From the NCBI GenBank assembly GCA_002356515.1, contig AP017605.1, forward strand, positions 3,729,001-3,793,000: a stretch of DNA of 64,000 nucleotides, given 5' to 3'. The stretch is from Mesorhizobium loti. Lineage in GTDB: Bacteria > Pseudomonadota > Alphaproteobacteria > Rhizobiales > Rhizobiaceae. This document shows, piece by piece, positions 1-14,600 of the stretch (its first letter is position 1; the number at the start of each line of letters is the position of its first letter). A program made the translations under genes and the position numbers. A model generated the notes under the pieces. That model saw nothing but the letters and a program-made list of their open reading frames with translations. It was not told the origin of the DNA and searched no databases.

Positions 1-2
1 CA

Positions 3-329
3 CTGGCCATAAACCCGTCGCTGACCCTTATCCGCTGCGGCGGCCATTTTGCCGGCAGCCAGGTGCTACACTGGCGGCGCGAGGGCGGCAGCGCGCTGCT
101 GACCGGCGACACCGTGCAGGTGACGCCGACGCGCCGCCATGTCAGCTTCATGTACAGTTATCCGAACCAGATACCGCTCAACGCGACGGCCGTGCGCCGC
201 ATCGCGGCAGCACTGGAACCCTTCGACTTCGACGACATCCGCGGCGCATGGTGGGACCTGAACATCATCGGCGGCGGGAAGAATTCGTTCGCCACTTCGG
301 TTGCCCGCTATCTCGCGGCGATCGCATGA
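3..329 (+). CDS. MBL-fold metallo-hydrolase, C-terminal part (cut by window edge)
   Basis: The reading frame is open from base 3 to a TGA at 327-329, so the start lies upstream of the window. The visible 108 residues contain GGHFAGSQVLHW followed by an acidic LLTGDTV segment. This His-bearing stretch followed by a GD motif is the arrangement of the C-terminal metal-binding part of metallo-beta-lactamase fold hydrolases. The tail AAALEPFDFDDIRGAWW is typical of uncharacterised rhizobial MBL proteins. The substrate cannot be inferred. The gene lies 101 bases upstream of msrB on the same strand. Family assignment rests on the motif only. Confidence 0.6.
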   Translation: MAINPSLTLIRCGGHFAGSQVLHWRREGGSALLTGDTVQVTPTRRHVSFMYSYPNQIPLNATAVRRIAAALEPFDFDDIRGAWWDLNIIGGGKNSFATSVARYLAAIA

Positions 330-430
330 CAGGCCGAGCGAAAATGTGGGCAAATCGCGTAACAAATGCCTATGTTGGTGCGAATATGAGGTTGCAATCA
401 ACAACGAGCCGGCAAGGCTGAGGAGATCAA

Positions 431-835
431 ATGGACACCCACACCTACCCTGTCACCCGCACCGATGCCGAATGGCGCGCCCGGCTGACGCCGGAGCAAT
501 ATGCGGTCATGCGCGGCCACGGCACCGAGCGGCCAGGAAGCTGCGCCCTGCTTTACGAGAAGCGCGCCGGTACATTTTCCTGCGTCGGCTGCGACCAGCC
601 GCTGTTCGAATCCAAGCTGAAGTTCGAGAGCGGCACCGGCTGGCCGAGCTTCAACGATCCCGTGCCCGGCTCCGTCGAGAACACCATCGACCGCAGCTAT
701 GGCATGGTCCGCACCGAGTGCCATTGCGCGCGCTGCGGCAGCCATCTCGGCCATGTCTTCGAAGACGGCCCGCCGCCGACCGGCCTGCGCTACTGCATCA
801 ACGGCGTGGCGCTGAAATTCGAGCCGGCCGCCTGA
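431..835 (+). CDS. msrB: Peptide-methionine (R)-S-oxide reductase MsrB
   Basis: 134 aa, full length for the family. It reduces the R epimer of methionine sulfoxide in proteins, using thioredoxin as electron donor, in the cytoplasm. Two zinc-binding pairs are visible, CVGC near residue 50 and CARC near residue 99. The GTGWPSF substrate motif is present, and the catalytic cysteine lies in RYCINGVAL close to the C-terminus. The start has a good ribosome site (GGAG, 6 bases before ATG). A strong hairpin terminator follows directly, so the gene probably ends its transcript. Confidence 0.96.
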   Translation: MDTHTYPVTRTDAEWRARLTPEQYAVMRGHGTERPGSCALLYEKRAGTFSCVGCDQPLFESKLKFESGTGWPSFNDPVPGSVENTIDRSYGMVRTECHCARCGSHLGHVFEDGPPPTGLRYCINGVALKFEPAA

Positions 836-857
836 TCGGCATCTTATGGTTTTCGGC

Positions 858-883
858 AAAGGGCGGCTTCGGCCGCCCTTTTT
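858..883 (+). terminator. Rho-independent terminator after msrB
   Basis: A perfect GC stem, GGGCGGC/GCCGCCC closed by a TTCG tetraloop, is followed by a run of T. It sits 23 bases after the msrB stop. The A run on its 5' side lets it also work for the convergent gene ending at 903. Confidence 0.9.
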
Positions 884-902
884 CGTGGCGCGTGTAATGC
901 CT

Positions 903-1211
903 TCAGACCGCCACCGTGGCGACGAGCCAGAGCGCCGAGCCCAACAGCATCAGCGAGGCCTTGGCGCCCGATTGTTCTGCCGTCCGCCAGACCGCGATAG
1001 TGAGAAAGATGTTGTAGAGCACCGGTGCGAAATGCACCGCCAGCACGAGGCCGAGCGGCATCTTCAGTCCAAGCAGGATCAGTGCTGCCGCAGACGAAGC
1101 AACGTTGATCCCCGTCCCGACAAGCATCATGTCGCGCCAGAACAGCCGGTCGATCGGCACCTGGCCAAGCCAACGCGAGCGGAAGAAGGACCTGACGCCT
1201 TCCAGGGACAC
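903..1211 (-). CDS. Small hypothetical membrane protein
   Basis: About 102 aa from a GTG at 1211. Two to three hydrophobic segments are visible: one around INVASSAAALILLGL, one around LGLVLAVHFAPVLYNIFL, and a C-terminal one. The longest open frame begins at 1259, but that start would overlap the upstream gene by 41 bases. The GTG at 1211 lies just after the upstream stop and has an AGGAG site about 10 bases before it, so I prefer it. It is probably cotranscribed with the preceding gene (1219-1713). I do not recognise a named family. Confidence 0.6.
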   Translation of the reverse strand: MSLEGVRSFFRSRWLGQVPIDRLFWRDMMLVGTGINVASSAAALILLGLKMPLGLVLAVHFAPVLYNIFLTIAVWRTAEQSGAKASLMLLGSALWLVATVAV

Positions 1212-1218
1212 CGGCGCC

Positions 1219-1713
1219 CTACTCCTGTCCAAGCACTTCGGTGACGGCGCGCTCGACACGCGAGCATTCCGTCACCAGCCAGTCGGTCATGGCAGGCCAA
1301 TTGTCCTCGGCAAAGCAGTTGACCCGCCACATCGAATTGATGCCGAGCCCCTCGCAGCTTTGTTCCGGCCTGAGCTTAAGCCTCTCTTCGATCGCCGGCT
1401 GGAACGGCTTCAGCCGCGACCAGCTTTGCGTGGCGCCGAATTTCTCGTTACGGCCGAAGAAGACGCCGACATGATTTTGCGCCGGCGCGACATACATCGA
1501 AATGACCAAGGCGAAGTCGGGCAGCCCGCGCTGCCAGAACCAGGGCCCGCGCCGCGCCAGCCGGGCCCTTTCTTCCGGATGCCGCTCGGCAAACAGCGAC
1601 CAGAAGCCGCGATGGCGGAATTCCGAGGCGCGGCGGCCGCCGAAGTCAAATTCGCTCATGACCGGCTGGCCCCACTGCCCGAGACTGTTTCGTAATACGC
1701 TCTGGCGAGTCAT
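1219..1713 (-). CDS. Hypothetical protein, DUF4268-like
   Basis: Up to 164 aa. An internal ATG at 1659 (MSEFDFGG) is an alternative start, and neither has a strong ribosome site. The protein is soluble and rich in Trp and Arg, with a conserved-looking core, FALVISMYVAPAQNHVGVFF, followed by a helical C-terminus (WPAMTDWLVTECSRVERAV). This layout recalls DUF4268-type proteins, but that is a weak resemblance. The next gene (903-1211) probably follows it in one transcript. Function unknown. Confidence 0.6.
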   Translation of the reverse strand: MTRQSVLRNSLGQWGQPVMSEFDFGGRRASEFRHRGFWSLFAERHPEERARLARRGPWFWQRGLPDFALVISMYVAPAQNHVGVFFGRNEKFGATQSWSRLKPFQPAIEERLKLRPEQSCEGLGINSMWRVNCFAEDNWPAMTDWLVTECSRVERAVTEVLGQE

Positions 1714-1878
1714 ATGATGGCGTTTTGAGAAACCGTAGCGTAGCGGACATTTGGGTCCGTGCGCAACGGAGGCGCGGAAAACGCCATCAACCGGCCAATG
1801 CGGCAGGTGTCGCTCCTGGTCTCGCCTGAGGATGGCGAGGACCGTTCAGATCTCGCGGCCTGGACCTTACGAAGGAGA

Positions 1879-2622
1879 TTAGTGCTTCTTATCCGCTGCG
1901 CGATGCATGGCGGCAAACTCTGCCAAGGTTGGGAAATGCCCTCCGACCTTCGGCTGGGCAAGAGGACGCTTCGTTGCACCGGGCCCCTCCATCCCAAACC
2001 TGCGGTCAATCCAAACGCTGGCGAGCCCGATGCTTTCTGCTGGCGCATGATCATGAAACAGACTCTGAGCCACATGAAGGACTTCGTCTTGCTGAATGCC
2101 CAGATCCTGCTTCAGCCTGTCGAACAGGAAACGAAAATTGCCCAGATCCGGCTTGTAGCTGCCAATGTCTTCCGCCGTGTAAACGGCATCGAAGCTCACA
2201 CCGAGCTTCCGGTTTGAAGCCGCGAAACTCTGGCCGTCGACATTGGATAATACGACCAAACGGAAGTGCCGTTTCAGATAGGCCAGCGCCTCCCTGGAAT
2301 CCGGAAAGGCAGGCCAATCGGGTACCGAGGTGCCGAAACGTTCATGCAGATCAGCCTGCGCGGTAATCCGCCAATGTCGAGCGAGCCTTGCGTGTACTGC
2401 CGCCAACAGTGTTCTGTAATGCAAGGAAGGAGTTTCGGCTTCCTGCCGCGTCTCTATATCCCCATAGGTTTCTAACGCTTCGTCTCGGCTGATTTCGCGA
2501 TTTGCGAGGCTGAGAAGCGGCTGAAGCGCGTTCCAGATGCCGGTTTCCCAGTCGATCAGCGTGCCATAGACATCGAATGTCAGCACTTTGAAGCGAGTCA
2601 AATCCATGTCGGTGATCCTCAC
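1879..2622 (-). CDS. HAD-superfamily hydrolase, haloacid dehalogenase type II-like
   Basis: 247 aa. HAD motif I is FDVYGTLIDWE near residue 16, with Asp as nucleophile and the DxYGT form seen in L-2-haloacid dehalogenases. Motif II is VVLSNVD near residue 123. Motif III Lys is in DIGSYKPDLGNF, and the acidic C-terminal part is in LHVAQSLFHDHAPA. These fit type II haloacid dehalogenases, but many family members are phosphatases, so the substrate is open. An independent AraC-type regulator lies upstream on the same strand (2688-3440), 65 bases away, and may control it. Confidence 0.85.
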   Translation of the reverse strand: MRITDMDLTRFKVLTFDVYGTLIDWETGIWNALQPLLSLANREISRDEALETYGDIETRQEAETPSLHYRTLLAAVHARLARHWRITAQADLHERFGTSVPDWPAFPDSREALAYLKRHFRLVVLSNVDGQSFAASNRKLGVSFDAVYTAEDIGSYKPDLGNFRFLFDRLKQDLGIQQDEVLHVAQSLFHDHAPAESIGLASVWIDRRFGMEGPGATKRPLAQPKVGGHFPTLAEFAAMHRAADKKH

Positions 2623-2687
2623 ATACGCGAAATTTTCGCATCCGTAGCGCCGCGCGAGGCCGATATCTTGGCAAATCCTTCCGGATT

Positions 2688-3440
2688 TTAGGCTTTTCCT
2701 CCCGTTCTTCTGAGCAGATTTCGGCGAACTTCGGCCGGGGTTGAGGTTCGCTCCCGCCGCATTGCGCGCGTCAGGGCGCTTTGGTCAGAGTGACCGCTGA
2801 AAATCGCCACATCCGCGATGGAAAGGCGCGGATCGGCTAACATCCGTTCAGCCGCATCGAGGCGCATTGCAACCAAATGCGCGTGCGGGGTGGTCGCGCG
2901 GCGCCTGATGAAGGCTTCATGGAGACGGGTTGGGCTCATCCCTGCCGCTTCTGCGATATCGGCAATGCGGATTGGGTCGGCGAGTTTTCGTTCCATGAAC
3001 GCCGTGGCTCTTCTGACAGCAAGCTCTGCGCGATCTGGACGATCTCTGTGAGGAGTGATGCGATCCAGCAGCAATGTGGACCAGGCGTGGCGAAGCGAGG
3101 CGGAAAGCTCCTGCGATGCCGCCAGCGCCGCCATGTAGTCGATCAGGCCGTGAACCTCCCGGCCGATCGCAAAGAATGCGGGTATGTCTTCATCCGGCTC
3201 CCGGATACCGGTGCGGGACGGCAGGTCGAGGACGACGAAAGAGTCGGTCTGCTTGGCGTAGAATGCGTGCCGGCAACCGGCAGAAACAAAAGCGCCAGTG
3301 CTGTCCGAAACCCGTCCTGAACGATGCCCCAGATCGATTTCAAGTGCTCCGGAAATGGGCAGGATCACTTGGGGATAGTCGTGCTGGTGCCTCTCGATCT
3401 CCCCGGAGTATCTTCGGATTTCAACAACGGTCTCGTTCAT
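2688..3440 (-). CDS. AraC-family transcriptional regulator
   Basis: 250 aa. The N-terminal half is a cupin-like sensing domain (HQHDYPQVILPISGALEIDL). The C-terminal 100 residues carry two helix-turn-helix units: IRIADIAEAAGMSPTRLHEAF, then SIADVAIFSGHSDQSALTRAMRR. It lies directly upstream of the HAD hydrolase on the same strand, so a role in controlling that gene is possible but only inferred from position. Confidence 0.9.
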   Translation of the reverse strand: MNETVVEIRRYSGEIERHQHDYPQVILPISGALEIDLGHRSGRVSDSTGAFVSAGCRHAFYAKQTDSFVVLDLPSRTGIREPDEDIPAFFAIGREVHGLIDYMAALAASQELSASLRHAWSTLLLDRITPHRDRPDRAELAVRRATAFMERKLADPIRIADIAEAAGMSPTRLHEAFIRRRATTPHAHLVAMRLDAAERMLADPRLSIADVAIFSGHSDQSALTRAMRRERTSTPAEVRRNLLRRTGGKA

Positions 3441-3509
3441 CGATAAGTCCTGCGCAAGCGCGGAGCATCGCTCTCGTGATGAGAAGCCGCCGGTTTCCGG
3501 CCACGCGCC

Positions 3510-3770
3510 TCAGACCATGCCGAGCGCGGCCATGTACAGATCGAGGATGGCATCCTCTTCCTGGCGCTCGGCCTGGTCCTTCTTGCGCAGCCGGATGATG
3601 GTGCGGATCGCCTTGGTGTCGAAGCCGGTGCCCTTGGCCTCGGCGAACACTTCCTTGATGTCGTCGGCGATCGTCTTCTTTTCTTCCTCGAGCCGCTCGA
3701 TGCGCTCGATGAGGGCACGCAGCTGGCCGGCGGCAACAGTCTGGCTGGTCTCGGTGATATCGTCGGCCAT
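3510..3770 (-). CDS. gapR: GapR-like nucleoid-associated protein (DUF2312/UPF0335)
   Basis: 86 aa. The family binds AT-rich, overtwisted DNA and supports replication in alphaproteobacteria (GapR of Caulobacter). Visible signatures are [33 protein letters not shown] and the near-invariant end [16 protein letters not shown]. The start is the ATG at 3770, with GGAG six bases before it; the open frame extends to a TTG at 3782, but the ribosome site overlaps that. It is a coiled, highly charged protein with no enzyme motif. Confidence 0.93.
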   Translation of the reverse strand: MADDITETSQTVAAGQLRALIERIERLEEEKKTIADDIKEVFAEAKGTGFDTKAIRTIIRLRKKDQAERQEEDAILDLYMAALGMV

Positions 3771-3932
3771 GTTTTTCTCCAAAGATTGGTTCTGTGCCGC
3801 GACTCGCGGAAAGACGGCGGCAAATTCGAGCCGGTTCGATGCCCGACCGGCGGCGGCGGGTCAAGCTGTTATCGAACAGCTCACTACGGGCTGCCGACAG
3901 AAGCCGACAGCCTGCTCGTTCTTTGCGGGCGC

Positions 3933-7391
<3,459 letters not shown>

Positions 7392-7475
7392 GGACTGGGC
7401 TCCAGCAGCGGAAGGGACGGGAAATCGGTGCAATGATTAGCGTGAAAATGCTGCAGTGCAAACAAAATCAACGCT

Positions 7476-7495
7476 GATTTAAACCGATTTAAATC
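7476..7495 (-). promoter_or_regulatory. Direct repeat GATTTAAA x2 upstream of pyc
   Basis: Two copies of GATTTAAA start 10 bases apart, one helical turn, and the second forms the palindrome GATTTAAATC. They lie about 85-105 bases upstream of the chosen pyc start in an AT-rich patch inside GC-rich DNA. This fits a regulator site or an UP-like element; no regulator is identified. Confidence 0.35.
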
Positions 7496-7623
7496 AATTA
7501 TCCGGCCAACACTCGCACGCCTCGGCCCAAACGGACGGAACAAGGACGACAATTTCGATCCTGGATGCGATCTCTTCCGCCTGGAAAAGCGGCAAGGATG
7601 GTCATCGGCCGCCGCAGAGTGCC

Positions 7624-7655
7624 AAAGAAAGTGCCCGGCGCAACGCGCCGGGCAT
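7624..7655 (-). terminator. Rho-independent terminator after livJ
   Basis: Read on the minus strand, GCCCGGCGC-GTT-GCGCCGGGC forms a perfect 9-bp stem followed by a T/C-rich stretch (ACTTTCTTT). It begins about 28 bases after the livJ stop and separates it from pyc. Confidence 0.8.
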
Positions 7656-7682
7656 TATTGATATCAGACCTGCCTGAGCAGC

Positions 7683-8798
7683 TTATTTCGGGAACCAGGA
7701 ATACTTTCCGTCGTCCTTCTTCTTCCACTCGTACATGATGTAGCCCGGCAGCTTCGGGTCGCCCTTGGCGTCATAGGCGAGATCGCCCAGAACGGTCGGG
7801 AACGGGCCGCTTTCATGCATCACCTTGGCAACGGCCTGCGGGTCGTTCGACTTGGCGGCAGCGGCCGCCTCGGCGACCACCTGCACGGCGGCGTAGGCGT
7901 AGAGCGTGTAGGCTTCCGGCTCGAAGCCCTGCGCACGGAACTTCTCGACGAGTTCCTTGTTGGCCGGGATCAGGCGCGGATCGGGTCCGAACGTGTTGAG
8001 CGTGCCGGCGACGGCGTCGCCCGCGATCGCGGCGAGTTCGTCCGTCACGATGCCGTCACCCGACATCATCGGTGCCTTCAGGCCCTGGTCCGCCGACTGG
8101 CGGATGATGAGGCCGGCTTCGGTATGCAGGCCGCCCCAGTAGATCAGGGTGACGCCGGCTTCCTTCATCTTGGCGATGAGCGCCGAGAAGTCCTTGTCGC
8201 CGACATTGACGCCTTCATACATCACTTCCTTGACGCCGGCTGCATTCATCGCCTTCTTGGTTTCATCGGCGAGGCCCTGGCCATAAGGGGTCTTGTCGTG
8301 CACGACGGCGACCTTGGCATCCTTGAAGTTCGCCGCGATGTAAGCGCCGGCAATGGCCCCCTGCTGATCGTCACGTCCGCAGGTGCGGAACACGTTCCAC
8401 AGGCCGCGCTCGGTGAACTTCGGGTTGGTCGCGGCCGGGGTGATTTCGACGATGTTGTTTTCGGCGTAGACTTCCGAGGCCGGGATCGAGACGCCCGAGT
8501 TGAAGTGGCCGATCACGAACTTGACGCCGTCGCCGACGAACTTGTTGGCGACCGAGATACCTTGCTTCGGATCGGAGACGTCGTCGCCGACTTCGAGCTT
8601 GATCTGCTCGCCGTTGATGCCGCCCTTGGCGTTGATCTCGGCGACCGCCGCCTCCGCGCCCTTCTGCAGCTGTGCGCCGAAGGCCGCGTTCGGACCGGTG
8701 ATCGGACCGGCAACGCCGAACATTACATCAGCCCACGCGTTGCCGCCGAACGCGACCAGCGCGGTCAGGGCGACGGCGGACAAAAGTGTCTTTTTCAT
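7683..8798 (-). CDS. livJ: Branched-chain amino acid ABC transporter, substrate-binding protein
   Basis: 371 aa, periplasmic. A signal peptide is visible ([22 protein letters not shown]). The mature part has the leucine-binding-protein fold: [17 protein letters not shown] at the start, [17 protein letters not shown] in the first lobe, and a C-terminal [16 protein letters not shown]. It is the last gene of the liv group and lies 137 bases after the DUF6867 gene, so it may have its own promoter, as binding proteins often do. A terminator follows. Substrate class is secure; preference among Leu, Ile, Val and others is not. Confidence 0.94.
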   Translation of the reverse strand: MKKTLLSAVALTALVAFGGNAWADVMFGVAGPITGPNAAFGAQLQKGAEAAVAEINAKGGINGEQIKLEVGDDVSDPKQGISVANKFVGDGVKFVIGHFNSGVSIPASEVYAENNIVEITPAATNPKFTERGLWNVFRTCGRDDQQGAIAGAYIAANFKDAKVAVVHDKTPYGQGLADETKKAMNAAGVKEVMYEGVNVGDKDFSALIAKMKEAGVTLIYWGGLHTEAGLIIRQSADQGLKAPMMSGDGIVTDELAAIAGDAVAGTLNTFGPDPRLIPANKELVEKFRAQGFEPEAYTLYAYAAVQVVAEAAAAAKSNDPQAVAKVMHESGPFPTVLGDLAYDAKGDPKLPGYIMYEWKKKDDGKYSWFPK

Positions 8799-8935
8799 TT
8801 AAACGCTCCCATTAACGGAGTGGGCGTGGATGAAGCTTTCATGCGATGCCCACCCTTATCGCAGAAAGCATAGTTTGCCGATTTTCAGGCACTTGTCACG
8901 CCGATTCATCCCTGACGCGGCGTTAATGATGAACG

Positions 8936-9283
8936 TCAACCTTTCGGTTTCCAGCTCAAGATTGAAGCTCTTTCGTAGAGCCAATTATACTGTGTGACCA
9001 TCTGGTTTGTTCGTGTGTATTGATAGCCGACGAAGCCCAATATCATCAGCACGATGGTGTCGACGATATAGTAGTGCAGCGAGAACATCGTGCCGTCGAA
9101 CAGCGCATGATGGATGAAGCGGATGCCGATGCCGAGACCCAGCAGATAGGCGAACAGCTGGATGAAGGAACGCCATGTCTGGGCGCTGGCCTTGCCGGTC
9201 ATCCAGGCCGCCCAGCCGCCGAGCAGGCAGGTGACGAAGAAGAACTGCCAGATTGACGGTTCCTCGTAGAGAATGCCTTGCAT
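8936..9283 (-). CDS. DUF6867-type membrane protein of the liv operon
   Basis: 115 aa with three hydrophobic segments: WQFFFVTCLLGGWAAWMTG, SFIQLFAYLLGLGIGIRF, and YYIVDTIVLMILGFVGYQY. It follows livF by 17 bases and precedes livJ, so it is part of the transporter operon. The DUF6867 family is found in this position in Rhizobiales; its function is not known. A role as an accessory membrane subunit is inference from position only. Confidence 0.8.
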   Translation of the reverse strand: MQGILYEEPSIWQFFFVTCLLGGWAAWMTGKASAQTWRSFIQLFAYLLGLGIGIRFIHHALFDGTMFSLHYYIVDTIVLMILGFVGYQYTRTNQMVTQYNWLYERASILSWKPKG

Positions 9284-9300
9284 GGTGAGGACTCCTGAAC

Positions 9301-10028
<728 letters not shown>

Positions 10029-10029
<1 letters not shown>

Positions 10030-11132
10030 TATTTACGCCCTCCACGCGGCTTGGCTGTCGAGGTTTTTCCGGTCGGCTTGGCCGTGGCCCGCTCGGACGG
10101 CTTTCTTGGCAGATTGGCCTTTGCATCGACCTGCGCCGCCTTCGAGGCTCCCTTCGACACCGTGACGCGCTCGCCCTCGCTGTGGCCTACGGTGTCGCTC
10201 ACCGGTCCGGCCAGGTATGAAGACGATGTCCCCGGGCCATGCGCGGCATCCGGACCTATGTCGAGCTGCTCGATGACGTCCTCGTCACCGACCTCGGTCA
10301 GCACGGTCTCGACCTCCTCGTCGTCGACGCCGAGATAGGCCGCGATGACGCGTGGATCGGTGCGCACCGATTGCGGATTGCCGTCGGAGATCTTGCGGCC
10401 ATATTCCAGCACCACGACATGGTCGGAAATCTGCATGACCACCGACATGTCGTGCTCGATCAAAAGAATCGAGGTGCCGGTGTTTTTCTTGATGTCGATC
10501 AAGAGCTCGTTGAGCGCCGCCGATTCCTTCGGGTTGAGGCCGGCTGCCGGCTCGTCGAGACACAAAAGCTCCGGACCCGTGCACATGGCACGCGCGATCT
10601 CGAGGCGCCGCTGTGCGCCATAGGGCAGATCGCCGGCCGGATCGTCGGCGCGATCGACGAGATCGGCCTTCTCAAGCCAATGCTTGGCCAGGTCCATCGA
10701 CTCGGCTGATGCCTTGCGGTAGCCGCTGAAGCCGAACAGGCCAAGCACCGTATAGCCCGATGCCTTCATCAGCTTGTTATGCTGGGCAACAAGAAGGTTC
10801 TCCAACAGCGTCATGCCCGAGAACAGGCGGATGTTCTGGAAGGTGCGCGCCACCTTGGCGCGTGCCGGGATCTCATGATTGGGCAACCGCTCCAGCAGAT
10901 AGCTTGAGCCGTCGGCCCGGTTGAGCGTGATCATGCCTTCGGACGGCTTGTAGAAGCCGGTGATGCAGTTGAACACGGTGGTCTTGCCGGCGCCGTTGGG
11001 GCCGATCAGCGCCGTGATCTCGCCGCGTCTGGCGGTGAAGGAGAGGTCGCCGATGGCGATCAGGCCACCGAACTTCATCGACAGATGTTCGACCTGCAGG
11101 ATGGCGTCGTTCATTTGCGTGGTCGCATTCAT
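10029..11132 (-). CDS. livG: Branched-chain amino acid ABC transporter, ATP-binding protein LivG, with long C-terminal tail
   Basis: 367 aa, about 100 more than the usual 250-260. Residues 1-268 are a normal LivG: Walker A GPNGAGKTTVFN, the LivG signature variant LPYGAQRRLEIARAM, Walker B LLCLDEPAAGLNP, and the end VIAAYLGVDDEEVE. After that comes a low-complexity tail, acidic first and then Lys/Ala/Pro-rich, ending TAKPRGGRK. The tail looks disordered and has no motif I know. It overlaps livM by one base (TGATG) and livF by one base. Confidence 0.95.
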
Positions 11133-12727
11133 CAGCCGTGGCCCTCCTTGGTGAAGGAGCTTGAGACAGCCCTTCGCTCCTTGAGGAAGGCGGTCGGTTC
11201 ACGACTGCCGACGAAGCCGCGCGGCTTCCACAGCATGACGATGACCATGGCCATGCCGAACAGAAGCATGCGGTAGAGTTCAGGGGTGAAGTCCGGCCCG
11301 AAGATCTGCTTGAGGAAGTCGAGTTCGCGCAGCGCCTCGGTGCCGCCGATCATCACCATCGCGGCAACCGCAATACCAACCAGCGAGCCCATGCCGCCGA
11401 GAACGACGATGGCAAGGATGATGGCGGATTCCAGGAAGACGAACGATTCGGGACTGACGAAGCCTTGCCGGGCCGCGAAGAACGAGCCGGCGAAGCCACC
11501 GAACATGGCACCGGTGGCGAACGCCGTCAGCTTGGTCGTGGTGGTGTTGATGCCGAGCGAGCGGCAGGCGATCTCGTCCTCACGCAAGGCTTCCCAGGCG
11601 CGGCCGACCGGCAGACGGCGCAGCCTGATGGTGACGAAGGCGGTAAGCAGGCACAAGCCCAGGATCAGATAGTAGAGGAAGATCTTGTAGTAGGCGCTCG
11701 AGGTCGCAATGTGCAGAACCTTGGCAATGTAGTTGGGGTCCGACACGTTGAAGGTCATCAGGCCGAAGAAGGAAACCTTGGGAATGCCGGAGATACCGGC
11801 CGACCCGTTGGTGACCTCGCGCCAGTTGATCAGCACCAGGCGGATGATCTCGCCGAAGGCGAGCGTCACGATCGCCAGATAGTCGCCGCGCAGGCGCAGC
11901 ACGGGGAAACCGAGCAGCACCCCCCACAGCGCCGCCATGCAGCCCGCGGCCGGCAGCAGGATCCAGAACGACAGGCCGAATTGCGTGGCGAGAAGCGCAT
12001 AGGCATAGGCGCCAAGGGCATAAAAGGCGACGTAGCCGAGGTCGAGCAGGCCGGCAAGGCCAACGACGATGTTCAGTCCCCAGGCCAGCATCACATAGAT
12101 CAGGATCTGGATGCCGAAATTGTCGACCCATTTCAGCGAGCCCTGCAGCCCTCCAGCAATCGACCAGGCGTTCAGCGACAGCACCGCGACCACGAGGATC
12201 GGGTACAGCACCAGCGCCGTGATGCCCAATTTGGTGAAGTTGGCGTGAATGAAGGCGCGGAAGTAGTAGATCACGCAAGCCAGCACATAGATGACCGCCA
12301 GGGCGCGCAGGAATTGCAGATAGCCGGCCGGTTCTGCTCCCACCCATCCGGCGAGGGAGCTATTCAACGCGAACAGCAGCACCACCGCGACGACAGCGAC
12401 GATGAACGCAGGCAACTGAAAGAACCGTGACCCCACGCTGGCCGGCAACAGACCGGTGGCGACGTTGGCGATCTTTTGATTGGCCATGAAGGGCTGGCCA
12501 TAGGCGACATAGAGGAAACGGCCGACGGCCGTGGCGATCACCACGGCGGCGAGCAAGCCCCAGCGCTGAGTCAGGACCAGTTCATTGGACATGTTCTGAC
12601 CGGTCTTCAGCCCGATGAACAGCACGAACAGGCCAAGCGCGATGGCGCCGGCATAGAACGCTTCCTTAACAGCGCGTTGGATGGGGGTGGCGACGACGTC
12701 GCGCTCCGGAGATACGGTAACGGCCAT
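11132..12727 (-). CDS. livM: Branched-chain amino acid ABC transporter, permease LivM
   Basis: 531 aa, longer than the roughly 425 aa enterobacterial LivM because of an N-terminal region with several extra hydrophobic segments (for example [20 protein letters not shown]). The permease core is clear from about residue 190, with [21 protein letters not shown] and the ATPase-contact loop [19 protein letters not shown]. The long form is common in Rhizobiales. It is separated from livH by 4 bases. Confidence 0.95.
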   Translation of the reverse strand: MAVTVSPERDVVATPIQRAVKEAFYAGAIALGLFVLFIGLKTGQNMSNELVLTQRWGLLAAVVIATAVGRFLYVAYGQPFMANQKIANVATGLLPASVGSRFFQLPAFIVAVVAVVLLFALNSSLAGWVGAEPAGYLQFLRALAVIYVLACVIYYFRAFIHANFTKLGITALVLYPILVVAVLSLNAWSIAGGLQGSLKWVDNFGIQILIYVMLAWGLNIVVGLAGLLDLGYVAFYALGAYAYALLATQFGLSFWILLPAAGCMAALWGVLLGFPVLRLRGDYLAIVTLAFGEIIRLVLINWREVTNGSAGISGIPKVSFFGLMTFNVSDPNYIAKVLHIATSSAYYKIFLYYLILGLCLLTAFVTIRLRRLPVGRAWEALREDEIACRSLGINTTTTKLTAFATGAMFGGFAGSFFAARQGFVSPESFVFLESAIILAIVVLGGMGSLVGIAVAAMVMIGGTEALRELDFLKQIFGPDFTPELYRMLLFGMAMVIVMLWKPRGFVGSREPTAFLKERRAVSSSFTKEGHG

Positions 12728-12731
12728 GATC

Positions 12732-13634
<903 letters not shown>

Positions 13635-14080
13635 GTGTACATGGCTCCCCTGGAATGTCGCCCATGCAGACGCATTCCTTTTCGTATTTCCCCTAGTCGT
13701 AAAGTTTCGAGCCCGGATTGCAACGTGATTTTTTTGACTGTCCCGCGTGTTTCTGATTCACGTCGTTTCGACCGCCCGTTTTTTGCACCCGACCCCTGGA
13801 CTACCGCGGACCCTATCATTGGCATAACGCAATGTCTTTGACGATTCGGCCGTATCATGCGCCCCGTTTCGAAGAAATCGCCGTCAAAATTAGGTGATAA
13901 GAAGAATCGTTGCGTTCCTGACACGGTTCGTTTTTTCGCCACACTCCTTTCCCCAAGGTCAGGATTCCTCCTGGCTGGCCTCAAAGCCATGCTCGAATGG
14001 ATCGCGGTCGCTCGCGAGCATCGCATTCAAGCGACTGCGCCTGCCTGGCTGCCGATCGAGGAAATTGCCACTACTCCGGA
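13635..14080. other. Intergenic region upstream of livH, downstream of the ectoine synthase-like gene
   Basis: 446 bases. Open frames of up to 142 codons cross it, but none has a credible ribosome site together with protein-like composition, and I could not tie any to a family. The half nearest livH has local AT-rich runs and should hold the liv promoter, but no clear -35/-10 pair stands out. Confidence 0.5.
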
Positions 14081-14467
14081 TCAGTACGCCGATCCCCCGT
14101 CTTCGCTCAGCGCATGCCGCTCCGTACCCTGAAGGGGAGGATTGAAGACACTCACCAGGATCATATCGCCGGAGGCGTCGGCACGCAGATAGTGGTCATC
14201 ATGTTCGTCGAGCACATAGATCGTGCCCGGCTCGATGCGATGCACCGCACCGGACATGTCTTCGACCTCACCAGCGCCGGCGATGCAGTAGCAGGCCTCG
14301 AAATGCCTGCGATACTGGAGGCGCGATTCGCTGCCGGCGCGCACGACAGTGTGGCAGACGGTGAAGCCCATGCCGTCCCGCTGTGTCAGCAGGCGGTGGC
14401 TGGTGCCATTGCCCCAATCCACGAAGAAGTCAGATTTTTCTACATCAGCCAATTGTCTGGTGAACAT
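14081..14467 (-). CDS. ectC: Solitary ectoine synthase-like protein (EctC family)
   Basis: 128 aa from the ATG at 14467, which has GGGAAAG five bases before it; the longer frame from 14557 lacks a site. The sequence follows EctC along its full length: [16 protein letters not shown], then [19 protein letters not shown], then [10 protein letters not shown]. In characterised EctC, a cupin enzyme that closes N-gamma-acetyl-diaminobutyrate to ectoine, Fe ligands are Glu57, Tyr near 85 and His near 93. Here Glu57, Tyr84 and His92 occupy those places, and Tyr52 is kept. ectA and ectB are not in the window. A divergent LysR gene lies 133 bases away. It could make ectoine from imported precursor or act on another substrate. 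Confidence 0.88.
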   Translation of the reverse strand: MFTRQLADVEKSDFFVDWGNGTSHRLLTQRDGMGFTVCHTVVRAGSESRLQYRRHFEACYCIAGAGEVEDMSGAVHRIEPGTIYVLDEHDDHYLRADASGDMILVSVFNPPLQGTERHALSEDGGSAY

Positions 14468-14600
14468 GTTTTCTTTCCCTGCAGATCGTGGCCCGGGCCA
14501 GGAATGCCAATAGGGCCGCTGGAACGGATGCAGGAGTGCCGCAACGTGCACGGACATTCAAATGATTGCTTCTCACCTGATGTGTTAGTAAATTTTACAG

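Noticed and set aside
13857..14145. Overlapping frames of up to 91 codons upstream of the EctC-like gene
   Set aside because: No ribosome site, no recognisable protein pattern; left as intergenic.
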